A DNA stretch of 64,000 nt from Leptodontidium sp. MPI-SDFR-AT-0119 (GCA_020726505.1 JAHLEZ010000025.1:310001-374000); one strand, 5' to 3'; counted from the stretch's first letter, positions 25,480 to 37,706 are shown. The notes: generated by a model from the sequence alone, not told the origin. Translations and numbers: made by a program.

Positions 25480-25864
25480 CTAGAGATCGACGCTGTTGGG
25501 CGTGTGAGGGGAGCTAGGCATGGTTGTGACGTAAGGCGAGGTCGGGGGCGAGTAGGAGTAAAAGATGGAGTTAATGGACATTGAATCGGAGTTGAACGGG
25601 AGCATTATCTGCGTGGTTAATGGAGACGTAGGGACGGTTATTGGCTCGGGTGTGTTTGAGGATGTGCCGCTGCCGCTCGAATCTAGACGCAGAGGAGGTG
25701 AATGTGGACGGAACGGTAAAGTATAGTGGGTGGTGGTGGCTGGGGCTAGCACAGGAGTATTGGTATAAGGGTTTGCTAATTAGTGGCGTGGTGGTGGTAC
25801 GGGAGCGAGAATGGGAACTGGAACTCCCCCCTGAGTACGAGTACGAGTTGGTTTTGATAGGCAT
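25480..25864 (-). pseudogene. Ser/Pro/Thr-rich ORF, apparently frameshifted
   Basis: From ATG 25864 the frame reads MPIKTNSYSYSGGSSSSHSR and stays Ser/Thr-rich to about 25760. The same compositional bias (TLPFRPHSPPLRLDSSGSG, PTSPLTTQIMLPFNSDS, SPPTSPYVTTMPSSPHTP) then continues in a neighbouring frame to a stop at 25480. A one-base shift near 25760-25775 would join them into about 128 residues. No homology is recognised. It could be a disordered protein, a pseudogene or chance. Confidence 0.3.
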
Positions 25865-26043
25865 CCACTTAGCTGGGTCGATGGTTGGGATTGAAGATGA
25901 TGGGTATGTGATTTAGTTTGGTATCAGTAATGGCGTGAGTGTGTTTAAGTTGGTGTGACTGTGGTCTGTATTATAGATAGATATAGTCAATCCTGAGACT
26001 TTGCGAGAGTCGACAAGGAGTTTTTTTGTTAAAAGTAAACTTA

Positions 26044-26583
26044 TTAGTAGCCATCGACGCAAGCCCATATTATCCTCCCAATCGGGCAAATCCGAGACAG
26101 AGTCTGGGTCGAAGGCCGGCAAGGCAGCGGCAGGGACGTGGGCACAAGTGGTAGGCCCGTTGAATCTGATATCGTTGATGCCGGTGACGCTGCCTTTGTC
26201 TTCTTAGCATGCTTTGATACTGGTGCAGGGGATCTGGATCGAGTAGGGTCGCGATCGCGCTTTCTCGATACTCGGAGCGGTGTTACTATAGTTTTTGATT
26301 AGCACTTGATATTGTAAAACGATAGTGATGTGATATAAGGTGGGAGGGGGATTGTGATCTTCTGCTTACAATTATTGTTCTCGTCGTCGTCTTCCGCCTT
26401 AAGCTCGTCCTGCGCCGCCCGGTTCAAAAACTTGAGTCGACGACCGATCTTTACCGAGAGGACATCGAGAATATCTTCTCCTTTGCTGTTCTGGGTATCC
26501 TTGTGGTGGGCATACCTGAGTCTTTCGATGACGGGCATAAATTCGTAGGCAGCAGTGGGAATCTCTCCGTCGTGGAGTAGCAT
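26044..26583 (-). CDS. Small two-exon protein of unknown function
   Basis: Exons 26583-26370 and 26285-26044 are joined by a canonical intron (GTAAGC...CTATAG with a TGCTAAT branch). The total is 456 nt, 151 aa. The first half is helical and charged (EFMPVIERLRYAHHK, DVLSVKIGRRLKFLNRA, DELKAEDDDENN). The second is basic and Ser/Pro-rich (SRKRDRDPTRSRSPAP, KHAKKTKAASPAS), like a nuclear or disordered tail. I recognise no family. The frame is also open for about ten residues upstream of the chosen ATG. Fot1 element 2 starts 214 bp upstream, so this may be the downstream part of a gene disrupted by that insertion. The clean splice phase argues that it was once real. Confidence 0.45.
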
Positions 26584-26796
26584 GAGTTCGGCTAGAAAGC
26601 TCTTGAGGACCTTATTGTGAGTGACTGTCTAGTAGATATTCGTGATCTACTGTTGAAGTTTGCGATAGGGGTATTATAGATTTCGCTAGTAAGTTATTAA
26701 CTTAAGGAAGAGGGGGGAGGATTAAAAAGAATAAAAAGGGAAGTAAACGAGCTAAGAGAAGGAGTAAGAGAGGAGACAGAGGGTTAGAAGGAGTTA

Positions 26797-28606
26797 AGTC
26801 CCCACCCACCCATTCCTCGCACCCCCCTATTCCGCGCACCTCGCTTAGCACACCGCTTTTTTACCTACTTACTTTTGATAATTAATAATTATCTTATTCT
26901 CTTATTGATTTTCTTAATTTTTGGAATATTAATTAAGACGATTATTATGTCAAAATATATCGAAGACGACATAGTTTTAGCTTTTAGTGTGATTAAAAAT
27001 AGCAAGTCCTTATGACAGGCCGCAAAAGAATAGGGCATACTAAAGTCTACCCTCCGGGGCTAATATTACAATATAACCACCTATTAACAAGCTACTAGTC
27101 ATTTGCAGAGGCTACTTATAGTGTTAGAAGAGCGTCTTATACACTAGATTTTAACTTAGGAGACATTAGGGTTTAGTATTACTTATACGCAAGTACGGCT
27201 TTTTAAGAACCGACTTTGCGTACTTCAAGGAGACCTTATACTACTCGGAAAATAATAAGTACAGCATTTTTTTAAACAGAATCTTATTCTTAGTATTAAG
27301 AAGTTATATTGTATTAATTTTATACGTGTTAATAATTTAACTACTAATGTTATTAAGCCTTAGTTTTACAAATTAAAGATTTTAGCTATTAAGGCTATTT
27401 TACTTAAAAATCAATAAAATATAAATAAATCAAGAATTATACAAGGTTTTAGAGTTAATATCTTAGTTATTAGGCATATAAAACGGCGTTTTGTTTAGCA
27501 GAAATAAATTAGTTCTCGGAATTAGACCTTATTTATTAAATACATCTCTATAACAAGCAAGAAAACGACTCTACTTATGATATATAAGGGAAAATCGGTT
27601 TAATAATAATAGTTTCTAGTCAATCTGAACGAATTTAAGTCCTGGCAATTTATAATAATAAAGAATAGGTAAATAGATAATGTTACTGTATTAAAGTAGC
27701 TAGAAAAAGTTTTTATTCCTTAAACATAACCACGTAATAGAAAACCCCGATTATTAATCTTAGACGGCTATAGAAGTTATAAGACTACGGAATTTATGTG
27801 AAAGTGCTTAGAATATAATATATTTGTGTTGTTTTTACTTATACATACGTCACACGACTTATAACCTTTAGATTTATTTATTTTCTTTCTCTCCTCTTAA
27901 GGCATCTTACCAGAAATACCTTAATTTATTAGTATCCCTTACCGATTTTACATTAATTAACAAGCGAATTTTTTAATATACTATTATAAAGTACGCTAAG
28001 AGAGCTTAACGGCTATAAATATTAAAGCTAGTTAGAGAGCTATTAGCTTATAGCCAGTGAGTATAGCAAAACTGTTAATAAGCCGATTACTATTAGAGAA
28101 TAGCAATTAAGAGCTAGAAACTAGTGTTTTTAAGGACCTTTAGACTACTAAGGAAGTGGAGGAATTATTAATTATTTAGTCTACGCCAAAGACTAGCAAA
28201 GAATTTAAGTTATAGCTTAACACTTTATTTAAATCATTACATAATAACCTTCTAATACGACGATTACATTTTAAAAAAGCTATTAAGGCTTTCGACTAAA
28301 AGGATTTCGCTCTTAGCTAGGCAAAGATAAAAATACAGTAATTAGAGTCTAAATTAAATTAATTAAAGCCACGGAAAAAGCGGAAGGTGTAAACTAGTTT
28401 AAATTCTAAGTTTATAAATATTTAGGCTATTTAAAAAGCTCAAATTGTAGCTAGAGATTAGGAAATTATAGTTATTTATTTAGATTTAGCAGGATATTCT
28501 AATGTTATAGAAGATTGTATAGAAATTAAAGCGTTATAAAGTAATTAAGTGTTATTTACAGGCGGTGGTAAAATTGCGGGGTGCGCGGAATGGGGGGGTG
28601 GGGACT
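26797..28606 (+). mobile_element. Fot1/pogo-like Tc1-mariner relic (element 2)
   Basis: 1810 bp, inverted termini AGTCCCCACC... with TA duplications at 26795-26796 and 28607-28608. The plus-strand frame near 27760-27920 reads LILDGYRSYKTTEF, YNIFVLFLLIHTSH, PLDLFIFFLSPLKASYQKY, matching the Fot1/pogo DDE_1 block with stops at former Gln/Trp codons. The left (5' transposase) end carries two copies of an ATTCCxCGCACC motif, the right end one. It is the same family as element 3 but in opposite orientation. Non-functional. Confidence 0.87.
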
Positions 28607-29619
28607 TACTTACTGTAAGATCTGATATGATTGCGAGTCAGAGAAGACGAGTGGCTAGATGTAATGTGATTGATGAGTTTGGAAATACGAGGAAGAGGGG
28701 AAACAGAAGATGGGCAGAGAGCTGAGGATGCTAAGTATGGAGATGGAAGGAAAAGTAGATAGATAATGCTACTTATATATCTTTCATCCCACCTCCAATT
28801 CGCCCGTTGGACCCGACCAAACCTCCCTCCTAATCTAATGCACACTGATCTGATCCATTCAATCCATCCAATCCATCCACCCAACCAATTCAACCATCTA
28901 CTCCGCTTAACCTATTCAACCTACCCAACTGCTTCAACCTATTCAACATATTCAAACTCTCAAATCAAAACACTTTCTTTCTTCCGAGACATACATCATG
29001 ATGGTCAACCATGGGAGGAAGTTTGTTCTTCAACCCATCTGAGACTGCAGACAACTATCGAAAGGCAGTGAGTGAGGTTGTTGATGTAGGGCGGCACTGG
29101 GTCTTGTTCGAACGTCGGGTCTGCTGGCGATGCAGGTCTTACTCGGGACCCAGGGCGGTCCAGAGTCATATAAACTCGAAGGGCTCTTCTAGAATATGAG
29201 TAGAGTGTGGAAAGCGGAACCGGAAGGAGGCACCGGCGGGGTAACAAACAAGCAAGCAGCCTTCGTTTTTGGTGGTTGACTGACGTGAAGAGACGGATGG
29301 AAGTTCGCAAGAGCTTGCATTATGATCTGGGGGGTCGGGATGGTGCAGAAAAGTCAAGCAAGCGAGCGGGCTCCATCAGTGATGATCGATCGGACTTGGT
29401 GGGGGTGAGGAGGTTCGACAAATTTTGGCATGTTGTATTGGGATCGAATAATTAGAATAATTGGAATTGTTGAAACGTTTGAAGTCGCTGCTGGAATAGT
29501 TGGAACAAGTTGAATGCTTGAAACTGTCGAAATAGTCAGGCTTAGTGAAGTCTAGTCTAACGAAGCTGGTGGTTGAGGTTCGTGATGAAGAGACGGGAGG
29601 TTTGACTGCATGAACTGGC

Positions 29620-29644
29620 GAACGAACGAACGGACGAACGAACT
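29620..29644. repeat. (GAAC)n-like microsatellite
   Basis: Imperfect AACG/GAAC tetranucleotide run of about six units. Confidence 0.85.
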
Positions 29645-30025
29645 GGTTCGTGACTAAGATAAATAAAGCATTTTCTGCATGACGGGGACCGTGGAGTTCG
29701 CATCACCACGTGTGACGTGGGTTCGCATGTGAGTGAGTTCGCAGCAAAGATCAAGGCTGGGTGGCAGTGACGTGGTGGTACGTACATACTGTCAAACGAT
29801 TAAACGATGCAGCTAAGCGCTGTTAGGGACGAACCCAAGGTGTCCGGGAGCTTGTAGTATAAACAGACAGACAGACCAGAATAAATTCAAAAGTTGTATA
29901 TGTATATGTTGGTATGTATGAAAGACTAAGACGGGTTTAGCAGGCGGGCAGGGTAAGTTAAGGTAAGGTAAGGAAGGCAAGACATGACGAGTAGCAGGTG
30001 AAGTCGCAGAACCGAGTGAGGTTCA

Positions 30026-30067
30026 AGGAAGGGAAGGGAAGGGAAGGGAAGGGACGGGAAGGGAAGG
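30026..30067. repeat. (GGGAA)n microsatellite
   Basis: About eight GGGAA pentamers with one GGGAC variant. Confidence 0.9.
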
Positions 30068-30091
30068 GGCAGCACTTAGGTATGATTATGT

Positions 30092-30100
<9 letters not shown>

Positions 30101-30127
<27 letters not shown>
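30101..30127. repeat. (TA)n microsatellite
   Basis: Uninterrupted TA run of about thirteen units following GTATACATACA. Confidence 0.95.
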
Positions 30128-30133
<6 letters not shown>

Positions 30134-30590
30134 AGGCGGTGGAATATCTGGAGGGATGAAGAGGGAGGTGGGAGGGAGCGTAGGTACGTGGGTACGTGGG
30201 TAAGACGGCACTGAGGAGACAAATGATCTCATGAATGAGGCCAGCTCCCCGCTGTCGAAGTCAACGATTCTGGCCAGTCGGCAGAGCAAAATTATGACGC
30301 TACCGAGCTCGATGAGTTTGGGGAGGTCAAAAGGAAGTACAAAGTCACTCTGTTGCGAGGACATCCGTATTTGGATAGTACAGAATCCGAAGCTGGGAGA
30401 GAGAGACACTCTCGCCATGGAGGTATCTCTACGACACCATAACGTAGTTGATAACAAGCCCAAACCGCATGTTTCTCCTCCTCTTCCGAAGAGATCCCTC
30501 TCCCTATCCTCTGTCCGATCTCTCACATATTAACCCGCGCGATCCGCGATGGTGCGATCCCCGTGGATGGCTATCTGTAAAGGTATGGCG

Positions 30591-32367
30591 TCAACCGTTG
30601 TAGAATACATGATTCCGCCTTGCTATTATCTCCCTAGGCTCATTTACACTGCTGATCTCCGAAGCAGGTACTTCGCGAGCAGGTAACTCATAGATGGACC
30701 GTCCCCCGTCCCCGATCTCCACCATTGGAGTTAGTTTCGTTCCTTCTGCCTCGCACAATACAGGAGGTGCAACGCTCGTGTCTCCCATCTCAGCTTTCAG
30801 GACTTGAATTTGATCAGCTGCAGGAGCCGGGGTGTTCCGGCGTCGAGGCCTAAAGTGCAACAGATATAAGAGTACGAGAGATATGACGATGATGGCTATA
30901 CCTCCCACGCAGATGCCTGCTATTGTGGCTGTTGGAAGACCGTGTGAGGCAGTTGCGGCACCTGCGGAACCTGTGCTATTTGTCGAATTTGGTGGAAAGA
31001 TTGTGACGATGTTTTGTGAGAGTGGTTTGTCCCATTTGCATTGAGAGATCGAAAAGCTCTTGGATTCATAATCCGCAATTACATATGCCTCTTGGAAGAA
31101 TGTTCTTCCAAGAACGTATGTGTTGTTCACCGCCCGCCTCAATGGAAAGTATGGTGTCGTAGAAGAGACGAGAGGCCAAGATGCGTTCAAGTCAAAAGCT
31201 GCGTATGGGAGAGTGATATCAACCGTATCCGGAGGGGTTCCCAACTTGAACGTGATGCTGGGATTTTGAGATCGCAGCCCTGAATGCTGGGAATCAGTAA
31301 GTAAATACAGCTCGGCTGTATCATTCCAGGTCAAGCCAAACACACTCTCGAATTGAGTGCATGCTTCAGTTGGTAGGTAAATGTATGGTAGAGTCGAATC
31401 CAGATTTATTGCCGTTATGGGTGAAGGAAGAAGAGACTGGCCGGTGCCAGTTGTGATGGCTTGTAATCCGACGGCGAGTTGGGTGTCGACATCGAGGCCA
31501 AAGCTGAGATTATTCATGACAAACCGTGAAGAATCATATCCTCCAAGAACGAGACTTCCGAGCGAATTTCCGAGCCCTAGGCCATTGGTATTAGCTAAGT
31601 TATCACAGACCAAATAGGATCTAAGCTATGGAAGACGACAGTCGGTGCCAAACGTACGATATTGATTTCCTGCAGTGTAGCTCCAACTTAAGCTTGGGAT
31701 CTTCGATTGACTCTGCAAACTTTGCATGAAACTTGGGATCGGGTTGTTGAAACTCGTGAAGTTTTTGGACCGAGGGGTCAACCCAAAGAGGCCCATAAAA
31801 TAGTTCTTCGTAGCAATTCCTGCAATTGACTGATTCTTGACCAGCAGACCTCCGCCCCCTATGTATCCAAAAGTAATATCATCAAATCCATAACGCCCTT
31901 TGCCGGTATAGCCCAACGGTACTTCAAGTTCGAGTGGATATACTTGCGTTGAAGTGTTAGCAAGATTAGGATTCCAAGTCGTTGAAGTGTTGTAGTTATA
32001 CAGCTCGCCTCTCAACGTGTGGCAGTTGGAAGGGTCTCCTGGTTGACATCCCTCAGGTGCGATGGCCCATGTTTCGTAGGAGGCGGTTGATGGAAGGAGC
32101 TTGACTGTTTGCGGGGTTGTTCCAATCTGGAAGGCAAATGTTGACCAGGCGCCGTCATTGCCGTCCCTAGTTGTGTCAGCAAAGCTACGGCACATTTGAG
32201 GTTGGAGAGAACAACCAACTCTCAGATGACGGCACAACAATGGGCGCGGGATAAGTAGATATCGACGGTACCTGGCCCAACACGCACTGAATATCTGGCA
32301 AGAGGAGGAGTGCAAGAAGGACTCTAAATTCCTGCCATGGAGCAAGATCCCATCTTCGAGGCATCAT
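30591..32367 (-). CDS. Membrane-anchored aspartic-protease-fold protein, catalytic site altered
   Basis: Pepsin-like (A1) surface protein. Three exons: 32367-32216, 32166-31658, 31576-30591. The total is 1647 nt, 548 aa. Residues 1-31 are a signal peptide (EFRVLLALLLLPDIQCVLG). The fold is recognisable: STFAFQIGTTPQTVKLLPST, GDPSNCHTLRGELYN, GYIGGGGLLVKNQSIAGIA, GLFGLTPRS, then SLSWSYTAGNQYRLGNSLG joining GSLVLGGYDSSRF across intron 2. At the first active site, DTGS is replaced by PSTAS (residues 76-80). The second reads LDSTLPYIYLP, keeping an Asp (about 280) but not DSGT/DTGT. A transmembrane helix (GICVGGIAIIVISLVLLYLL) precedes a cytoplasmic tail of about 100 residues. I infer a non-catalytic receptor or scaffold. 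It is divergent from the mucin-like gene. Confidence 0.88.
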
Positions 32368-33091
32368 TTCCAGCCTCGACGAGTGATGTATGCATTGGGG
32401 AGACAGCGAGTAGTCGGGAAAGCTCGAGGATTGTGAATGAGTATGAGTCGATTTGCAGAAACATTAATTGATGAAGGAGAAGCTGGCGCGATCGCGGCAA
32501 TTGCAATTGGGTGATTCATGGGAAAAACCCACCAGCATGCAATCTGAACAAGGCTGTTAAAGTGGTAGGTTGGAGACCTCAGCCTCCGGATTGTGGACTG
32601 GTCACCAGAACGGTGCGCGGTAGGACTGGGGAGGGCTCTCTTTATCATTGGTGCTGGCAAAAGCCGGATGACTATTTTCAGCAGGAATTTCAGGAACTTC
32701 AGGGAAGTGCCGTGCAAGTCGTCGGACTTGGCGTTTGGTGGCAGAGGCTGAGCTCCCTCTAGGGAAAAACTGTGGCTTATATTCCTGAGACCACACCGCA
32801 CATAGCCTATCAAAGCCGACCGGTAGTGCTGTCGTCTCCAAGCCACCGAAATTTTTCGAGTGCAGGCGGTCGCAGTTGAACAAGGTGGCATTTCCCAGCC
32901 CCCATTGCCCAGCTTCCATGGCAAGGCGGAGGCCAGGATTCTCTCTCTGAATCATATTGTTTTACAGGCGAACATGGCCGGGCCTTTTTAGCCTTGGATG
33001 CCTGGGACTTGGTTCTTGAAGTAATATCTCTCGTCTGTTCGCTCTGTCCCCCACCCTTTAAGGATTCCGATGGTTTCTTGACCATTTTACA
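32368..33091. promoter_or_regulatory. Divergent promoter of two surface-protein genes
   Basis: 724 bp between the start codons of the protease-fold and mucin-like genes. Overlapping minus-strand open frames here show no protein-like features. Shared control of the pair is plausible from position only. Confidence 0.5.
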
Positions 33092-36000
33092 ATGTTTTTT
33101 TACTATCTCCTTTTCCTCCTCGGCACACTCATTTTGAACACTAGTGCAAATTTTGACACGCGAGGTAAGAAAAGATCTGTAGAATGATCCTTTACTAGCA
33201 GTGGTTGCTGATTAGGCTACAGCTGTACCTTCCCAGACCAAGACTACCAGTGAATCCAGTACAGCGATCGCCATCAACGAGACACCCTCTACTTCGGTGC
33301 CTCATTTTCAAACTGCGGAGCCTTTGAACCGTCATCATATATGTTGCTTTGTCGTCCAAGATGTTGTCAGCGAGGAATGGTGGGGTGTTGTGTTATCAAG
33401 CTCAATCGTCACGGAGGTCACCCGGACGCATATCACGGCCTACCTCACGCCCTATCCTACGACAACAATAACTAGTTACGAGTACCATTTTGAGACGACC
33501 AGTGCTTTCATCCCAGTCACAGCTCAGGTTGGGGTTAATCCAATTTCTCTGTTTGGCAATGGAGTTCCACATCCTGCAGAAGTCGGTCAACTTAACAATG
33601 GCACTGTCTTGACAACTGGAGGAGTCACGGTGTAAGTCCTCGAATTGAGGAGATCTCAAGAAGTCCTCTAACTAAAGATCTTCGCAGGCAATCGCCAGCT
33701 GCCTTCTACGTCTATTCTACTGTCAAAGTCATTACTGCAGCAGCCATCACGGATGGAGCGGGGAACCCGGCATGCGGAACATCAATCGGAGGATTTCCAA
33801 ACATGAATCCAAATGCTCAGGCTTACTTTGGTGGCGGGGTCGATAACAACCAAATTGTCTCAAGCGCGAGGATACCTGGGCCCAACCCTCAAGCTCCTAC
33901 TCCTGTTATCATTTCGTTGACAACTCCTTTCATCTATCAGCCAGCGAGGGGAAAATCTGGGGCAACTTTCATAAACACCTGTCATGCATCGCCTGTGGCT
34001 GGCACGGAAGACTACGGATACGTTCCACAGACCGTTCTCGACTTGCTGATAGCCAACAAAGCATATTCGTCCCAGTATCCCGGCTTGGGGGCATGCTTAC
34101 CTGCTGGTCCATCTATTGTCCCCTCGGGATGTTCAATAGTCGAAACTCGCATTACGACGTTTACCACCACCCTGCCAGCATCAACAAGCACTGGTATATT
34201 CACCGTAAGCTTTTCGTCCGTCGATGTGACCGTCACCCAACCGGATACAACGATAACCAGGATCGACACCATTTTCATCACATCGACACTCACCTCGACT
34301 ATTCCAGGATCCACTATAACTGGAGGACAAAGCATTTCCAGATCCACCTTCAAGACAACGAGCGGCAACTTTACGTTCTTGACGACTTCCACCCAAACAT
34401 TTACCTTCACCGAGCAGACCGTGGCCGAGTCGACTTTCGTCACCACTGAAGAGGCGACTTCCTTTGCTCTGACTACTAAAACTATACCGGGAACAACAGA
34501 CGTCACTCCAACATCAACCCCAGTCCTTGGATCTCAATTTTTAATACTTCCACCCTCGCCCTTTGTGGTCACGACTACCAACACTGTCACTGTTGCTGCT
34601 CCCGCTGGAACTCAAGTTCCACCATCCTACGTTACTGTGGATTCAGGAAGTGGGAATGATATCACAGATGATCCTCCTGTTGTGATCATTGTGAAACCCC
34701 CTTCTGGCCCTCTCGAGTTACCCGCTGGCCAAAATACACAGGGCCAGAATACACAAGGCCAGAATACACAGGGCCAGAATACACAGGGCCAGAATACACA
34801 GGGCCAGAATACACAGGGCCAAAGTCCATCTAGCCAGGGGGGCTCTGGCCAGCGTCTGCCGGGCCAAAATCCATCTAACCAAGGGGACTCTGGTCAGAGC
34901 CCTTCTAATCAGGACCCCTCTGGCCAAAATCCACAGGGCCAAAATCCATCTAACCAAAGCCCTTCTAATCAGAGCCCCTCTGGCCAGAATCCGCCTGGCC
35001 AAAATCCACCAGGTCAAAATCCACCTAACCAAAGCCCTCCTAATCAGAACCCTCCTAATCAGAACCCTCCTAATCAGAGCCCCCCTGGCCAAAATCCACC
35101 TGGTCAAAATCCGCCTGGTCAGGGCCCTCCTAACCAGAGCCCCCCTGGCCAGAATCCATCTAACGAAGAGGCCTCTGGTCAGAGTCCCCCGGGCCAAAAC
35201 CCACCTGGCCAAAATCCACCAGAACCCAGTGGGCAAACTCCAGTAGGTGTCGGTGTCATTGTGCAGCCAACTATAATTCCACTCTCCGTAGCTCCGCTCG
35301 GTCTTCCGGGACAAATTTCGACGATTGATGGGACACTCATGCTCGTGGTGACGTCCTCGGTGACATTTGCACCTTTTACTCCTACACCAGACCCCATCCC
35401 TGGAGCCAGTGTTACAATTATAAACGGCTCTCCCTCGATTGTGATCTCCTCTCCGACGCTGGTTCCCGTGGTAAACGCCCCTCCTCAACTGTCTAATGTA
35501 CCTACGACTATAATCAATAATACGCCTTTCCTGGTAGTCGGCCCTACCACCATTCCAGCACCAACTCCACAACCCAATCGACCTGCCACGACTGATATTG
35601 GTGGAACACCCTTCATTGTCTTCCCTTCAGCCACTAATATACCGATCTCGGGCTCCCCTCCAGGTAAGCTGTCGCCTCTCCCTTCACCGATGAGAGAGTT
35701 TCCTTACTAACTCGGCGCCCAGGGTTGACTGGAAGCTTGACGATTATCAACAACACGCCGTTTATTGCCGTTCCTGGTTCAACGAATATTCCAATACCGG
35801 CCACTCAGACGGGCGTATTGTCGACAACAACAATCAACGGCACTCCCTTCGCGGTCGTGGGAAGCCCGACTCAAATACCACTTGTTAACGCTCCCCCTGG
35901 GCTCATTGGTGTGAGCACTATCATCGGCGGAACTCCCTTCTTGATAATACCCTCTGCCACAACACTTCCACTCCCAACATCACCGCCAAACATAGCAGGG

Positions 36001-36798
36001 CCAATCACAACAGTGATTAACAATACACCTTTCTTGATTTTCCCTTCAGCTACAACACTTCCGCTATCTCTAGGATCTGGAATTCCGGGGGGCATTACCA
36101 CAATAATCAACGGCTCTCCAGCCGTGATAATTCCGGGGCCTACAACCGTTCCTGAGCCGAATGCTCAAATTACTTCAATCCCAGGCTTGGTAACTGTTAT
36201 CAATGGCATAACTGAAGTCATCTTTACAGGGCCAGCCACAGTTCCCGTTAACTCAGCATTCTCTTTATCAGGCTTAACGACGGTCATTTCTGGAATCACC
36301 GAAGTGATTTTGAGCACACCTACGACGATATCTCTGAGGACAAGCCCAAGTACAATTTCAGGGACTTTGCCGACCACATTTTCAACTTTAAGTGCCCAGA
36401 GCAGTTCCAGCACCAGCACCAGCACCAGCATCATAAGTTCAAGATCAAGCACCAGCACCAGCAGCACAAGTTCAAGATCAAGCAGCTCAAGTCGAACTTC
36501 TTCAATATCTTCTACTTCAGTGTCTCCCTCACCAACTGTGATACCTTCTCAGTCAAATTCGCACAAAGGTCTTTCCGCGGGTGCGAAAGTGGGGATTGCT
36601 TTCGCAGTCATAATTTTTCTGCTGTTGCTTGCTGCGCTGATCTTGTTTTTACAACGGAGAAGGCAGGGTAGGGAAGAGTATGCACCAGTGGCAGCAAGTG
36701 GGGATGGTGCGGCGCCAGTGCAAATAGGAGCGGACAGTTATATTCCGGTCCTGCACACTCGAGGAGGATACGTCCGAACCCGACAGGACGAAGACTAA
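33092..36798 (+). CDS. Mucin-like repeat-rich cell-surface protein with C-terminal TM
   Basis: Four exons: 33092-33164, 33223-33631, 33688-35663, 35723-36798. The total is 3534 nt, 1177 aa. Exon 1 encodes the signal peptide MFFYYLLFLLGTLILNTSA. A conserved-looking N-terminal ectodomain (VQDVVSEEWWGVVLSSSIVT to about residue 310) contains CGTSIGG and GACLPAG. A Thr/Ser-rich stretch follows, then a low-complexity block of pentapeptides (GQNTQ, later GQNPP/NQSPP; about residues 508-672). About ten modules of roughly 30-35 residues patterned TIINNTPFLVVGPTTIP come next, then a Ser/Thr stalk. A single TM helix (VGIAFAVIIFLLLLAALILF) and a 48-residue tail starting QRRRQGREEY end the protein. Heavy O-glycosylation and a cell-wall/plasma-membrane sensor or adhesin role are inferred. 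I know no name. Confidence 0.88.
34727..35225 (+). repeat. 15-bp coding tandem repeats (GQNxx pentapeptides)
   Basis: Within the mucin-like gene. Six or more near-identical units of GGCCAGAATACACAG at 34732-34821 are followed by about 26 diverged units encoding GQNPS, NQSPS, GQNPP and NQNPP. Unit changes keep frame. Copy number is likely to vary between strains. Confidence 0.93.
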
Positions 36799-37706
36799 TA
36801 GATGCCTGCAATGCGAAGACAAAAGTCTGTTACGCCGCCGCGAAGTCCAGTTGGGGCGGGATGAGAGAGAGGGTGGTTGTTTTTCATCGGCAAAACTTGA
36901 GAGCCTGAAGAGAATCGATTGGGAGATGGTATAAGGGTGGATAGAATATCCACGACGAAGTTGATAAAAAGTGAGATTGCTCAAACTAGCACTGAGGATT
37001 TAAGGTCCGGCTCTCCCCAAATCCGCCTGTAGCTAACACTCTCTTCATCGATGACAGCCTCCTGCTCTCGTATCCAATCAAGGCAAATCTTTGTATTATA
37101 TATGTAACTTCCAAGATAGCACAGGTCACTCACTGTATGCGAAAGATATATTTGCTAAAGCGTTCGGTAGTTTCTTGGATCCTCGGTCAATATTGAATAG
37201 CGTTGCCACTAAAATAAGCCACTGCAATTCACTACCTCCGCATGCTTCCAAAGCCGGGGTCCCCTCGTCTATAAATCTTCGCACATGTACTATCCCCTTA
37301 CGATCGAGGACCTCGACTGTCAGTGTTCAGTCGTATCGTTTGAGACTCAAAGGCACTAGGGCTCAGTCATCACGTCCAGCGAGTACCGCGACCGCACGCC
37401 CACTATGCCAACTGACCCGTTGCCATAGCTTCTTGTTTGGTCTTCGATTTGTATCTGCGATGTAATCCAGAACCCGACCATCCATCCTAATTAACCACCG
37501 CTTTCCCGCTTGTTAAACATCGGAAGCAGTTTGAGAATGTTGCTATTGCTATTTATCCCCAACAACCATCTTCAACGCCGAGAACGAAGAACAAGGACAG
37601 CATCATAGTCTCTCCAGCCTATACGAGAGGGGTAGTCATTCAACACCAAGACCCAAGCAAGAGGCTCCGGTCAGCCTCACTAGGAGGGTCGCTCGACCTG
37701 CTTGAA
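36799..37706. other. Intergenic, 3' of the mucin-like gene
   Basis: A plus-strand open frame at 37091-37465 has no recognisable motif; nothing else seen. Confidence 0.4.

Larger units (their letters stand above)
28607..30590. other. Intergenic with simple repeats
   Basis: No gene supported. Minus-strand sequence at 28612-28800 is pyrimidine-rich like a fungal 5' leader and ends with a donor-like ACAGTAAGTA beside element 2. Microsatellites are listed separately. Confidence 0.4.

Noticed and set aside
28860..29530. Possible inverted pair of degenerate CAACC/GGTTG-type tracts
   Set aside because: The similarity is low-complexity; no consistent unit or boundary could be aligned.
31577..31657. 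Start of a second protease gene at an internal methionine near 31613
   Set aside because: That stretch is an 81-bp intron; splicing gives TAGNQYRLGNSLGSLVLGGY, the expected family sequence.
32364..33085. Long overlapping minus-strand frames suggesting a gene between the two surface-protein genes
   Set aside because: Their composition is not protein-like, no splice-consistent model emerges, and the region sits between two divergent start codons.
34718..35572. Long minus-strand frame (284 codons) opposite the mucin-like gene
   Set aside because: It is the antisense shadow of the in-frame 15-bp repeats and encodes only repetitive Arg/Leu/Ile strings.
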